Positions 26,791 through 34,792 of a stretch of DNA of 64,000 nucleotides are shown piece after piece. Location of the stretch: positions 372,001 to 436,000 of the forward strand of contig JAEACG010000003.1 of assembly GCA_016401345.1 (NCBI GenBank), read 5' to 3'. This DNA comes from Fictibacillus nanhaiensis. Its GTDB lineage: Bacteria; Bacillota; Bacilli; Bacillales; Fictibacillaceae. The position numbers were made by a program, and so were the translations under genes. The stretch's first letter is position 1; the number at the start of each line of letters is the position of its first letter. The notes under the pieces are model-generated. The model was not told where the DNA came from, ran no database searches, and saw only the letters and a list, made by a program, of their open reading frames with translations.

Positions 26791-27675
26791 CTATTTACCG
26801 AACCGCTTACGATAACCACATTTTCTGCAAAGTTCCTCAACCGCTTCTCTTCGCGAAAAACCATCTACAAGATTGTTCGCTCGGTCACCTTCAATAATAG
26901 TTGAGAAGTCTGTTTCATTAATATTTCCTAAGTTAATGACCCCTTCTCCATCTAGGCAGCATGGAATGACTGTACCGTTCGCCAAAATCCCCGCTTGATT
27001 GCGAAGGCCGTAGCAGAACCCTTTTCCATCGTCCTCTTCTTCATGCAGTGCTGGCCATTTAAACTCGTAATCCTGATTTATGAAAATTTGATCCGCTAGT
27101 TTGATACCTTTACCCGGCGTGAGCTTTTCTTCAATTTTAAATGTGAGATTAAATTCGTTTTCAATAATCTCAAGCAGCTGACGATTACGCTGTTTCTCCA
27201 AGTTCGTTGCATTGTCTTGCGTCAGGTTCCAAAGCCTTAAAGAAACAAATAACGAAGACTCTTTCGTTGCTTCTTGTACAAAAGAAAGAATCGTTCTAAC
27301 GTATTCTTCTTTATCCGTCATACTCTGCCCGACGTGGCCATCAAAGCTATGAAGGGAGAAATTCATCTGTCTCAGCGCAGGCTTATTGATAAGCTTGTCC
27401 CAGTTCTTTTTGATGAGTGTCCCATTCGTCGTGATATTAACTTTAAATCCTCTTTCATGGGCTATGTCCAATAGCTGATCGATTTTAGGATGAAGCAGCG
27501 GCTCACCTTTTACATGCAAATAGATGAAATCGGTATACGGCTTGATCTGGTCTAAACGCTTCGTAAAATCATCAATGGATATGAACTGTTTAGCTCGTTC
27601 CGTTGGAGGACAAAAATGACACGCCAAATTACAGATGCTCGTAATCTCTATATAAAACTTCTTAAATCTTTTCAT
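26791..27675 (-). CDS. radical SAM/SPASM-domain protein
   Basis: A 294-residue iron-sulfur protein. The radical SAM cluster motif CNLACHFC has Cys at 15, 19 and 22. The segment HVKGEPLLHPKID contains the GEP-like SAM-contacting motif, and ITTNGTL is the next core strand. From about residue 220 a SPASM-like auxiliary-cluster region follows (FCYGLRNQAGILANGTVIPCCLDGEGVINLGN, then CRKCGYRKRF). Such proteins modify peptides or mature enzymes. No small peptide or partner enzyme gene is adjacent, so the substrate is unknown. It stands alone with its own terminator. Confidence 0.85.
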   Translation of the reverse strand: MKRFKKFYIEITSICNLACHFCPPTERAKQFISIDDFTKRLDQIKPYTDFIYLHVKGEPLLHPKIDQLLDIAHERGFKVNITTNGTLIKKNWDKLINKPALRQMNFSLHSFDGHVGQSMTDKEEYVRTILSFVQEATKESSLFVSLRLWNLTQDNATNLEKQRNRQLLEIIENEFNLTFKIEEKLTPGKGIKLADQIFINQDYEFKWPALHEEEDDGKGFCYGLRNQAGILANGTVIPCCLDGEGVINLGNINETDFSTIIEGDRANNLVDGFSRREAVEELCRKCGYRKRFGK

Positions 27676-28103
27676 GGGTATTCCTCATTTCGCAAACTCT
27701 TGATACATACACTAATGCTCATTTAAGCCATAGTGCACATAAACTACCTGCTTTTTTAACTCTTTCTTATTAGAGCACAATTCATTAAAAAGATAAACGT
27801 GTTATGAGGAAATTAACGATGAAAACGAAGTGTTGGTCGTTCGGTTGTTCATTAACTATCTAAACGTAAACGCAAAAAAGAAGAGAACTCATCTCGTTTC
27901 CCTTCTTCGTCAGTCACTATTTCATCAGCCTTTTTCTATCACCTTTGCACTTGTATGATTATTAGATATCGGCGCGTTCTGCCGCTTCCTTCCCCTCGTT
28001 TCACAAGAACTTTCATGACCCTAGCTAAGCTTCTCATCCTCATGTTTTTTCGAGGACAAGCATAAGATGGTAGAACAATTGACTGGGAAAGGAAAGCCTA
28101 TCT
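27676..28103. other. gene-free interval between radical SAM and EamA genes
   Basis: About 430 bases with no convincing coding frame. It must contain the divergent promoters of the two flanking genes, but no strong consensus promoter is obvious. One 14-codon frame (from about 27821) has a GAGGAA before its ATG; it is too short to call. Confidence 0.5.
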
Positions 28104-29027
28104 ATGATTTCATTTCGAAAAATGCTAGGAGCCTCATTGTATGCCACCATGTCCATCAGCCTTTGGGGAATATCCTTTGTCTCGACTAAAGCAGTACTGG
28201 ACAAGCTTGATCCCTTTACTCTTCTGGTCATCCGTTTTGGTATAGGTGCATTATTTTTATTAGTGCTTATCCTTGTAAAAAAGGAACATTCCATGAAGCT
28301 GCCGATACAATATATCCCTCATTTAATCGTATTAGGGATTCTTGGTGTTTTTCTTCATCAAGTTATTCAGGCAAGCGCGCTTTTATCCATTGATGCATCC
28401 TCTGCAGGCTGGCTCATTACGTTATCCCCGATTTTTACCGTCGTTCTTTCCATGGTCTTTCTGCATGAAAGGATGACATTTCCAAAGGCTATTGGAATTA
28501 TTTTGGCCATTAGTGGTGTATTGCTGGTCACAACAGCAGGTGGAGACAGGTCATTAGGATTCTCGATCAACATCGGGTATCTACTGATGGTTCTCAGTAC
28601 TTTAAATTGGGCCATTTATTCAGTTTTACTAAAAAGCCTAAAAGTGCCATTGCCTGCATTGGTCCTCACTTTTTACATGAGTACTTTGGGACTTTTGCTT
28701 ACTCTACCATTCATCTTTCAGAACAAAAGCTGGGAAAAGCTTATTCTTCTAGATGGAGTAGAATGGGCTCATCTTATCTTCCTTGGAGTCTTTGTATCCG
28801 GTATTGCCTACTGGTACTGGGCAAAAGCATTAGAGGTGTTGGAGGCCACTCAAGTATCTGTTTTCTTATACCTTGAACCAGTCTCTACACTGATAGCAGC
28901 CGTGCTACTTCTACATGAAAAGGTTATTTATACCAGTATTCTAGGTGGAGCAATCATTATCCTTGGGGTAATTTTCGTAAATGGTCATCTAGTTGGACTG
29001 ATAAATCGATGGAGTGCGAGGAGGTAG
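28104..29027 (+). CDS. EamA-family (DMT) transporter
   Basis: A 307-residue protein with ten predicted membrane segments arranged as two EamA repeats (about 10-140 and 155-295). Typical stretches are SLWGISFVSTKAVLDKLDPFTLLVIRFGIGAL, ITLSPIFTVVLSMVFLHERMTFPKAIGIILAISGVLLV, and in the second repeat FLYLEPVSTLIAAVLLLHEKV. The family exports or imports small metabolites; the substrate is not predictable. RBS is GGGAAAGG. It stands alone. Confidence 0.88.
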   Translation: MISFRKMLGASLYATMSISLWGISFVSTKAVLDKLDPFTLLVIRFGIGALFLLVLILVKKEHSMKLPIQYIPHLIVLGILGVFLHQVIQASALLSIDASSAGWLITLSPIFTVVLSMVFLHERMTFPKAIGIILAISGVLLVTTAGGDRSLGFSINIGYLLMVLSTLNWAIYSVLLKSLKVPLPALVLTFYMSTLGLLLTLPFIFQNKSWEKLILLDGVEWAHLIFLGVFVSGIAYWYWAKALEVLEATQVSVFLYLEPVSTLIAAVLLLHEKVIYTSILGGAIIILGVIFVNGHLVGLINRWSARR

Positions 29028-29037
29028 GGAAAGCAAA

Positions 29038-29130
29038 GGGACGGCTCTGCTGCTTCCTAACTTACAACTTAAACACTAAAGGATTCACCTTTCCATCTAA
29101 TTATACAATAAGAAGCACGAGAACCGTCCC
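29038..29130. repeat. REP-like element with imperfect inverted ends
   Basis: The element begins GGGACGGCTCTGCTGCTTC and ends GAAGCACGAGAACCGTCCC. The two ends are inverted repeats matching at 16 of 19 positions, spaced 55 bases apart. It lies directly after the EamA gene. A degraded relative of its left half lies at 33084-33135. From memory, GGGACGGTTCTCGTGCTTC-type motifs flank RAYT (Y1 transposase) genes in bacilli, but no transposase is present here. Confidence 0.6.
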
Positions 29131-29180
29131 CGCGCCGCTAAACTAAAAAACTAAAAGATACGCGCTAATCAATAAAATAA

Positions 29181-29222
29181 CTGAAACAAGCCAGAGATTT
29201 TAAAAAATCTCTGGCTTGTTCA
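29181..29222. terminator. bidirectional terminator
   Basis: AACAAGCCAGAGATTTT and AAAATCTCTGGCTTGTT make a near-perfect long palindrome between the convergent EamA and SRPBCC genes. Confidence 0.88.
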
Positions 29223-29245
29223 TCAGATAAATTCCATGTATCTAT

Positions 29246-29725
29246 TTACAATTTCTCAGTAAAAGCAGCAAGATTTTCTAGCGTGGACCTTAGTCCAGTG
29301 TCGTGATCTTCCCTACGAATACCTTCTGGTACGTTTTCACAAAGAATTGTAACATTAGTGCCTCCTGGAACATCTTCCAATATCCATTTCTGTATCATCT
29401 CACCCGAGAAAGCAGGATCTTCGGAATTGAAGTTAACAGATTGGACAATTCGCTGGTTTGGGACCAGCTCCAAAAATGTTCCTTCCGCCACATCGGTGTT
29501 ATCCGACGTTTTGCCAAGAATCAACTCATCCAATTCATACGTAAGCGTCATTTTATAAGCTCCTCCTACACGGCAATCATAGATATCAATTTGACCCGAC
29601 ATCCCTTCAGGGGGAAGCCATTGAATTAGTGAATCCGGATTTATAATAGCTAGATAGACGATTTGAGGTGGAACTGGGATCACTTTTGAAGCAGTATCTG
29701 TTCTCCGATTTCTTGACAAATTCAC
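29246..29725 (-). CDS. SRPBCC (AHSA1/START-like) domain protein
   Basis: A 159-residue protein with the helix-grip fold of the AHSA1 family. Recognisable elements are VIPVPPQIVYLAIINPDSLIQWLPPEGM, the CRVGGAYKMTLTYE strand pair, EGTFLELVPNQRIVQSVNF and GTNVTILCENVPEGIRREDHDTGLRSTLENLAAF. These proteins form a hydrophobic cavity for small ligands; no specific function is evident. The gene is upstream of, and on the same strand as, the sequence leading to a bidirectional terminator. Confidence 0.85.
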   Translation of the reverse strand: MNLSRNRRTDTASKVIPVPPQIVYLAIINPDSLIQWLPPEGMSGQIDIYDCRVGGAYKMTLTYELDELILGKTSDNTDVAEGTFLELVPNQRIVQSVNFNSEDPAFSGEMIQKWILEDVPGGTNVTILCENVPEGIRREDHDTGLRSTLENLAAFTEKL

Positions 29726-29862
29726 TTAAAAACCTCCTTGTAATAAACTCTAAAGGAAAATTCGTCGCTTCCTGCTTATCACCTGCTTAAAGATGCTACT
29801 TATAAAATGTAAGATGTCTCTAAAGATCCAGATCAATGATGCATTCCAAATAACCAATCCTT

Positions 29863-31209
29863 TTATTTCAGCATAGGTTTTTTAAAAGCATACAAGAAAA
29901 ATAATAAAATAAACCAAATGGGTGTCAGCAATAAAGCAGACCGTGTGGCATCTGCCACGAGCAGCACGATCAAAATTAACCCAAACAGTGCGAGTACCGC
30001 ATAGTTAACGAATGGAGCAAAAGGTGCTTTGAACGTTGACTTCTTGTGCAGGTCAGATCGTGTTTTACGGTATTTAATATGGCTGATCAAGATTACGCTC
30101 CACACCCAGATGAAACAGATGGCACTGATTGTTGTTACGATGCCAAAAGCTTGCTCCGGAAGTAGCTTACTGAGCAGCGCTCCCACTGAAACAACTATTG
30201 TCGAAACCCAAAGCGCGTTTCCAGGCACCGCATTTTTCGTTAGTTTTTTAAACGATCGAGGAGCCTGCTCACTCTTGCTTAACGTAAATAGAATGCGACT
30301 CGTTGAGAACAACCCGCTGTTGCAGGCAGATGCCGCTGAAGTCAGTACAACAAAATTAATGATCCCCGCTGCAAGCGGAATCCCTATTAAGCTAAACGTT
30401 TTAACAAACGGACTGTCCGACGCGTTTAACTCTGTCCAAGGATTGATACAGAGCAGCACAATCAATGCGCCCACATAGAAAAATAGAATTCGCAGTGGAA
30501 TTTTATTGATCGCAGACGGGATATTCTTTCTCGGATTAGACGTTTCAGCTGCCGCTACACCGACCAATTCAACCCCGACAAACGCGAAAACGACCATCTG
30601 GAACGAGAGTAAGAACCCAGTCATCCCGTTAGGAAACAAACCTCCATGATCCCATAGGTTGTTTATAGAGACTGTACCCGCATCCGTTTGGTAACCCACA
30701 ACGAGTAGGACAACGCCAATCACAATTAACGCTAGAATGGTAATCACCTTGATTAATGCGAACCAAAACTCCAATTCACCGAAAAGCTTTACCGTTAATA
30801 AATTCAGCCCAAGTAAAAGAAGCAAACAAACAATCGCCGGAACCCACTGCGGTATATCAAACCAATATTGAACATAGACACCGACCGCAATCACATCGGC
30901 CATCGCTGTCATAATCCAGCAAAACCAATAAGTCCAGCCTGTGATAAACGCAGCTCGCGGACCAAGATAATCCTCCGCAATATCAGTAAACGACTCATAA
31001 CCTGCGTTCGAAAGCAGCAGTTCCCCTAGCGCTCTCATCATGAAAAATAGAGCGATTCCCACAATTAAATAAGCAAAAATAACAGACGGTCCCGCAAGCT
31101 GAATCGCTTTTCCTGAACCTAAAAATAATCCCGTACCAATCGTTCCGCCAATGGCAATCAGCTGCACATGACGGTTAGCTAAATCTCTCTTCAACTCTTG
31201 CTGTGACAC
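29863..31209 (-). CDS. amino-acid permease (CycA/AapA-like), glycine-riboswitch controlled
   Basis: A 448-residue APC-superfamily permease with 12 membrane segments, starting at GTG after AGGAGG. The N-terminus RDLANRHVQLIAIGGTIGTGLFLGSGKAI and later GELEFWFALIKVITI and FVGVELVGVAAAETSNPRKNIPSAI are typical of the GABA/CycA/AapA branch, which carries D-serine, alanine or glycine. The leader contains a glycine riboswitch and terminator (31243-31445). That makes glycine, or alanine/serine linked to it, the probable substrate. The AlaP/YtnA paralogues cannot be separated by eye. Confidence 0.88.
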   Translation of the reverse strand: MSQQELKRDLANRHVQLIAIGGTIGTGLFLGSGKAIQLAGPSVIFAYLIVGIALFFMMRALGELLLSNAGYESFTDIAEDYLGPRAAFITGWTYWFCWIMTAMADVIAVGVYVQYWFDIPQWVPAIVCLLLLLGLNLLTVKLFGELEFWFALIKVITILALIVIGVVLLVVGYQTDAGTVSINNLWDHGGLFPNGMTGFLLSFQMVVFAFVGVELVGVAAAETSNPRKNIPSAINKIPLRILFFYVGALIVLLCINPWTELNASDSPFVKTFSLIGIPLAAGIINFVVLTSAASACNSGLFSTSRILFTLSKSEQAPRSFKKLTKNAVPGNALWVSTIVVSVGALLSKLLPEQAFGIVTTISAICFIWVWSVILISHIKYRKTRSDLHKKSTFKAPFAPFVNYAVLALFGLILIVLLVADATRSALLLTPIWFILLFFLYAFKKPMLK

Positions 31210-31242
31210 GTATGAATCCTCCTTCTAAGATGCAAATCAAAC

Positions 31243-31276
31243 GAAAAAAAGAGACTGGAGGAATCTCCAATCTCTT
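31243..31276 (-). terminator. expression-platform terminator of the glycine riboswitch
   Basis: On the minus strand AGAGATTGGAG and CTCCAGTCTCT form the stem, followed by seven T, about 45 bases before the permease start. Confidence 0.85.
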
Positions 31277-31339
31277 GTACATTAGAATATGAAAAAAGCA
31301 TTCATTGCGCTAGATATGACAGGCACAACAAAGTCAAAA

Positions 31340-31445
31340 TTCGATACTCTTCTGTCCGTTTGCCTGAGATTGTGAACCCTTCGGCGCCGCTATAATAGCG
31401 GTCTCTCCAGAAGCTGCTCCTGCTGTAGTACGACCTACAGCAATC
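31340..31445 (-). promoter_or_regulatory. glycine riboswitch
   Basis: On the minus strand GGAGAGACCGC, a variable stem, GCGCCGAAGGG, TTCACAATCTCAGGCAAACGG and ACAGAAGAG reproduce the conserved glycine-aptamer core (GGAGAG, GCCGAAGG, CTCAGGCAAA, GGACAGA). Only one full aptamer is visible. A GCTGTAG/CTACAGC hairpin on its 5' side (about 31422-31445) may be the ghost half seen in singlet glycine riboswitches. The downstream terminator and permease gene suggest switching off at high glycine, as known for transporter-linked members. Confidence 0.88.
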
Positions 31446-31598
31446 ATAGCTTGCTATCTATTAATTTTTTTTGTAGTTCTATATATAGTTTTTAATATTA
31501 TTACGGAGTTGGGGGTTTGTCAACTTGTTAATCCCGTGTAGACAATAGTCATACATCATTTGCTTATGATACGGTTTACCGTGGTTATTTAAGAGGCA

Positions 31599-31633
31599 TA
31601 AAGGGGTTGGTGAGTTACACCAATCCCTTTTGA
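31599..31633. terminator. terminator hairpin downstream of the GTPase gene
   Basis: AAAGGGGTTGGTG and CACCAATCCCTTT pair with a 5-base loop, and T-rich sequence follows on the plus strand. It is about 100 bases past the GTPase stop. Confidence 0.65.
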
Positions 31634-31730
31634 ATTTTATTTTTTGTGAAGAAGAAGAACGTTAATAGTATCTGCAAACTTCATTCAAAATGAATTAGGC
31701 ATTATACAATATTTGTTACATATAAAGTAT

Positions 31731-32843
31731 TCATTTTTTCAAATTTTCTTCATACATCTCTTTCATCATTTTAGCAATTTGTTCATTATCATAACTTTTA
31801 CCTTGATATTCTGCCTCAGCTACTTTACCCATAACTTCAATGTAAGATATTGCAAGTGCTGTTGTTAATATTGAAGCTGTACCACCACTAATTAATCCTC
31901 CTGCAAGAGTACCAACTCCCGGAATTAATTTAAGTAAATTTGATACAATATACCTTCCTAAAAATGCTGCTCCACCACTGCCGCCTATTGAGCCCACGAT
32001 TCCACTTAGTAGTGCCTTGTCTATAGAAATCCCGAATATAGCAGTAATATGAGCTAGCATACCAACTTGGATTGGAACTAACACAGCAGCATCAGAGAAT
32101 GGTATTGGTGTAAATCCCGCTCCAAAACTACTAGCGATATAACCTGTTGACCATACTCTTGCTTCTTTTACCTTTTTTTCTATATCTACTTTTTGGGCAT
32201 TATTAAAAGACTTTTTTACTGCTTCTGGTAATACTTCATATGTTTTACCTACTAACTCTTTTAAACCATAAGAAGGAATAGAAATATCCTTAGATATTTT
32301 AAATTCTTCTGCCAGTACAGGCTGAATAGCTCTTACATTTAAATTTAATTCTTCGATAACCTTTTTGAAATCAAAAGAACTTTCACCAAAGCTTTGTGTC
32401 ATCACAAGGATTACAGGGACATTTTCAGCAAATGAATTTATTAGTTCTATTTCAGATTCTTCAATTCTATTAGAATTGGAATTTATACAATACCAAATTG
32501 CATGTATATAATCTTTTTCATCCCCCTTAAGATAAAGTTCCTTTATTTTCCCATTAATCTCATTAATAATTTTATCTTGAACTTCCTCTTTTAACTCTAA
32601 CCCTTTGGTATCATAGATAGTAAGAGGAATACCAATTTTGGTAATTTTTCTTAGATGTTGAGTTACTGGTTGTCCAATACCAGTTTCTGCTAGGTTTTCT
32701 CTAAATACATTATTAATTAAAGTACTTTTTCCTATTCCTGTTTTTCCAATAATCATTATATTAACAGGCATTAGCTTATTAATTTCTTCTTTAGTCTTAT
32801 TAAAAATATCATTAATAATGTTAGAACCGGTTTGTGTTGCCAT
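31731..32843 (-). CDS. Era/YcjF-like GTPase with C-terminal DUF697 membrane domain
   Basis: A 370-residue protein. The GTPase domain (about 25-200) has P-loop GKTGIGKS (33-40), G3 motif DTKG (78-81) and an atypical G4: where NKxD is expected it reads VMTQSF. The C-terminal ~140 residues are the DUF697 region (FTPIPFSDAAVLVPIQVGMLAHITAIFGI, LLKLIPGVGTLAGGLISGGTASILTTAL), hydrophobic and Gly/Ala-rich, likely membrane-associated. The gene is clearly more A/T-rich than the core genes, suggesting recent acquisition, and it opens the accessory island. A defence or stress role is inferred from location only. Confidence 0.85.
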   Translation of the reverse strand: MATQTGSNIINDIFNKTKEEINKLMPVNIMIIGKTGIGKSTLINNVFRENLAETGIGQPVTQHLRKITKIGIPLTIYDTKGLELKEEVQDKIINEINGKIKELYLKGDEKDYIHAIWYCINSNSNRIEESEIELINSFAENVPVILVMTQSFGESSFDFKKVIEELNLNVRAIQPVLAEEFKISKDISIPSYGLKELVGKTYEVLPEAVKKSFNNAQKVDIEKKVKEARVWSTGYIASSFGAGFTPIPFSDAAVLVPIQVGMLAHITAIFGISIDKALLSGIVGSIGGSGGAAFLGRYIVSNLLKLIPGVGTLAGGLISGGTASILTTALAISYIEVMGKVAEAEYQGKSYDNEQIAKMMKEMYEENLKK

Positions 32844-33242
32844 ATAACCACCTCATTTAATTAATATAAGAATTATAAATAAACTCTTCTATGAAAATTT
32901 TACCAACACCTTAATATTCAATGAGAAATTTATGTAAGTCAATAAGTTTGTTGCACAAAAGCGATTAGTTCGTAATTTATTGAGTTACTAACATACCCAG
33001 TCACAACACAGGTTAGATGTATTTCTTTATTTTCAGCACCAGTCAATGGAACTGTACTGGAGTCACACCATTCATGGAAGCTAAGAGACCGGGCTCTTCC
33101 TTCTTACTTTACGACTTAAAACACAAAGTTAGCCAAACCTCATATACACTCGCAGTTTGCCGTTGAGAACAGCTTAAAAGAAATTTCAAAATTCTTGTAG
33201 CTTACTTTTAATAGGTCATTTAAAGGGAAACTAATTAATTAA
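32844..33242. other. gene-free interval with a decayed REP-like fragment
   Basis: No coding frame is convincing. The fragment 33084-33135 (GAGACCGGGCTCTTCC, then CTTACTTTACGACTTAAAACACAAAG) aligns loosely with the left half of the element at 29038-29130. The remainder is A/T-rich and contains the GTPase gene's promoter region. Confidence 0.45.
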
Positions 33243-33292
33243 AAAACATAGGGAAGACACCTTTCCAATAGAATGTAAAACGTGCTTCCCTG
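33243..33292 (-). terminator. intrinsic terminator of the McrBC-like operon
   Basis: On the minus strand AGGGAAGCAC and GTGTCTTCCCT flank a ~20-base loop, followed by six T. Confidence 0.65.
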
Positions 33293-33295
33293 TAA

Positions 33296-34792
33296 TTAAT
33301 TTACTTCTAGAATCTCAGCAATTTTCTTCTTAAAGATTGAATTCGACTCCCCCGATTTTAAGCAAAAAGCACCCATGTCATATCTACTTTGAAAATCTTC
33401 ACGGTAAAAATCTTTCTTCTCGCTGCCTTCATGATCTCCTGGAGTTATGATATACACTTCTTTTACAACTTGTTGATCTGTTGTTCTTGATAATATTCCA
33501 TCCCGGTATTTATGCATTTCACCAAGTGCCATTGGAAGGTTAGTTGCAACACGGTACTTGGGATCAAAAATATATAATTTCTCTTTGTATTCAATTACGA
33601 TGTCTGGAATCATACGCTGTGTAAAAGAATAATAAGGACTTGTGTTGATTTGTATCATTTTTTGATAAGTAAGTTTCGCACCATTGGCCAAAAGAAGCGT
33701 GCTTTCTTTATTCTCAGCTAGGTTTAGGATATAGAATCCGTCTTTCTTAGTAAAAAGCGCAGTAGAATTATTTAGCAGGCCGTACTCTCTTAACACTTTA
33801 ATAATTTGCACATAACACCACATCTCGTATAAGAGAAAGGTATCCTTTAAAGCCAGCTTTTGTCCGAGATCGAATGACAGACTATTGTATTGATAAAGAG
33901 CATGAAACCATTGATACCATAGACGATAATGAGGATGTTTCCGGAAAACTTGGGTAATGACAACCGTACCTTTATGAGAGGTAACACCGTATAAGAACTC
34001 TGCCTTTTTCCAATGAGTAATCCAACTTAAGTATTTTGCTGCTTTCTTTTGAATTTCATCATCTTTAACCGTTTTGTACACGTTCAGTAATGCTTCAAGA
34101 TCTAGAATGTTTTTTAATAATAGTCTATTTTCATATAGGTCGAAGCTTTCATTTGCCTTTGTTGACTGTATGTGTGAAGGAAGTTTGGTTGGTGTGGCTC
34201 CGTAACTTTGGCCATACCTTTCCACCCAAGAAACACTTCTAGGTGTGGCGTGGGTCACCTTCTCTCTTCTCATCAGTAAATCTTCCCTCTTCAGGGAGCG
34301 CAACGGCTGATGATCAATATGTCTAAATATATTCCTTAGTTGGTAAATAGAAGATTCAATATAGCTCCAATGCAACAATGAATAGTCTCTTGTATAACCC
34401 AAACCACTTACATGTGAAGCAAGTCCTGACTTTTGAAAACAAATCTGCGACTCTTCTAAGAGTTCTTCTAAAAGAAGAGTATAATGCTGTTCCGTCATTT
34501 TACGGCTGTCTGAATAGCAATACGTTTCGAAAATGGTTTCGTGGTTATCAAACAACATCTTAAACTGAATGAACCCGCTTTGAAAGGGCGTTTCAAGCAC
34601 TCCCTCCCATCCAGAGTTTGTACTTGTCATTGCAACTGGAACCTGTTGCATGAAAAAGCGAAAGGCGGATTTAGTCTCTACCTTCCAGCGATAGATTCTT
34701 GCTTCTTTAAAATAGGCTTCAGAAAGAGATTCCCAAACCATTTGAACTTCATCAAAGATAAGCAACTTATCTCCAGAATTGAGTTGCTCCAT
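33296..34792 (-). CDS. McrC-like DUF2357/PD-(D/E)XK nuclease
   Basis: A 498-residue protein with a large N-terminal DUF2357-like region and a C-terminal nuclease. Catalytic residues read PD at 396-397, then D410-x-K412 (IPDIVIEYKEKLYIFDPKYR), the PD-(D/E)XK pattern of McrC. The helix DTFLLYEMWCYVQIIKVL (about 318-335), typical of the family, precedes it. Its start lies 26 bases inside the end of the McrB-like gene, indicating translational coupling. In McrBC systems the nuclease joins the AAA+ motor to cut modified or foreign DNA; the target here is unknown. Confidence 0.82.
   Translation of the reverse strand: MEQLNSGDKLLIFDEVQMVWESLSEAYFKEARIYRWKVETKSAFRFFMQQVPVAMTSTNSGWEGVLETPFQSGFIQFKMLFDNHETIFETYCYSDSRKMTEQHYTLLLEELLEESQICFQKSGLASHVSGLGYTRDYSLLHWSYIESSIYQLRNIFRHIDHQPLRSLKREDLLMRREKVTHATPRSVSWVERYGQSYGATPTKLPSHIQSTKANESFDLYENRLLLKNILDLEALLNVYKTVKDDEIQKKAAKYLSWITHWKKAEFLYGVTSHKGTVVITQVFRKHPHYRLWYQWFHALYQYNSLSFDLGQKLALKDTFLLYEMWCYVQIIKVLREYGLLNNSTALFTKKDGFYILNLAENKESTLLLANGAKLTYQKMIQINTSPYYSFTQRMIPDIVIEYKEKLYIFDPKYRVATNLPMALGEMHKYRDGILSRTTDQQVVKEVYIITPGDHEGSEKKDFYREDFQSRYDMGAFCLKSGESNSIFKKKIAEILEVN

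Noticed and set aside
27821-27865. 14-codon frame with a GAGGAA site between the radical SAM and EamA genes
   Set aside because: Too short, no terminator or conserved feature; it could not be separated from chance, although a peptide substrate for the radical SAM protein was considered.
31422-31445. Second, tandem glycine aptamer
   Set aside because: Only a GCTGTAG/CTACAGC hairpin is present; the conserved core of a second aptamer is not visible.
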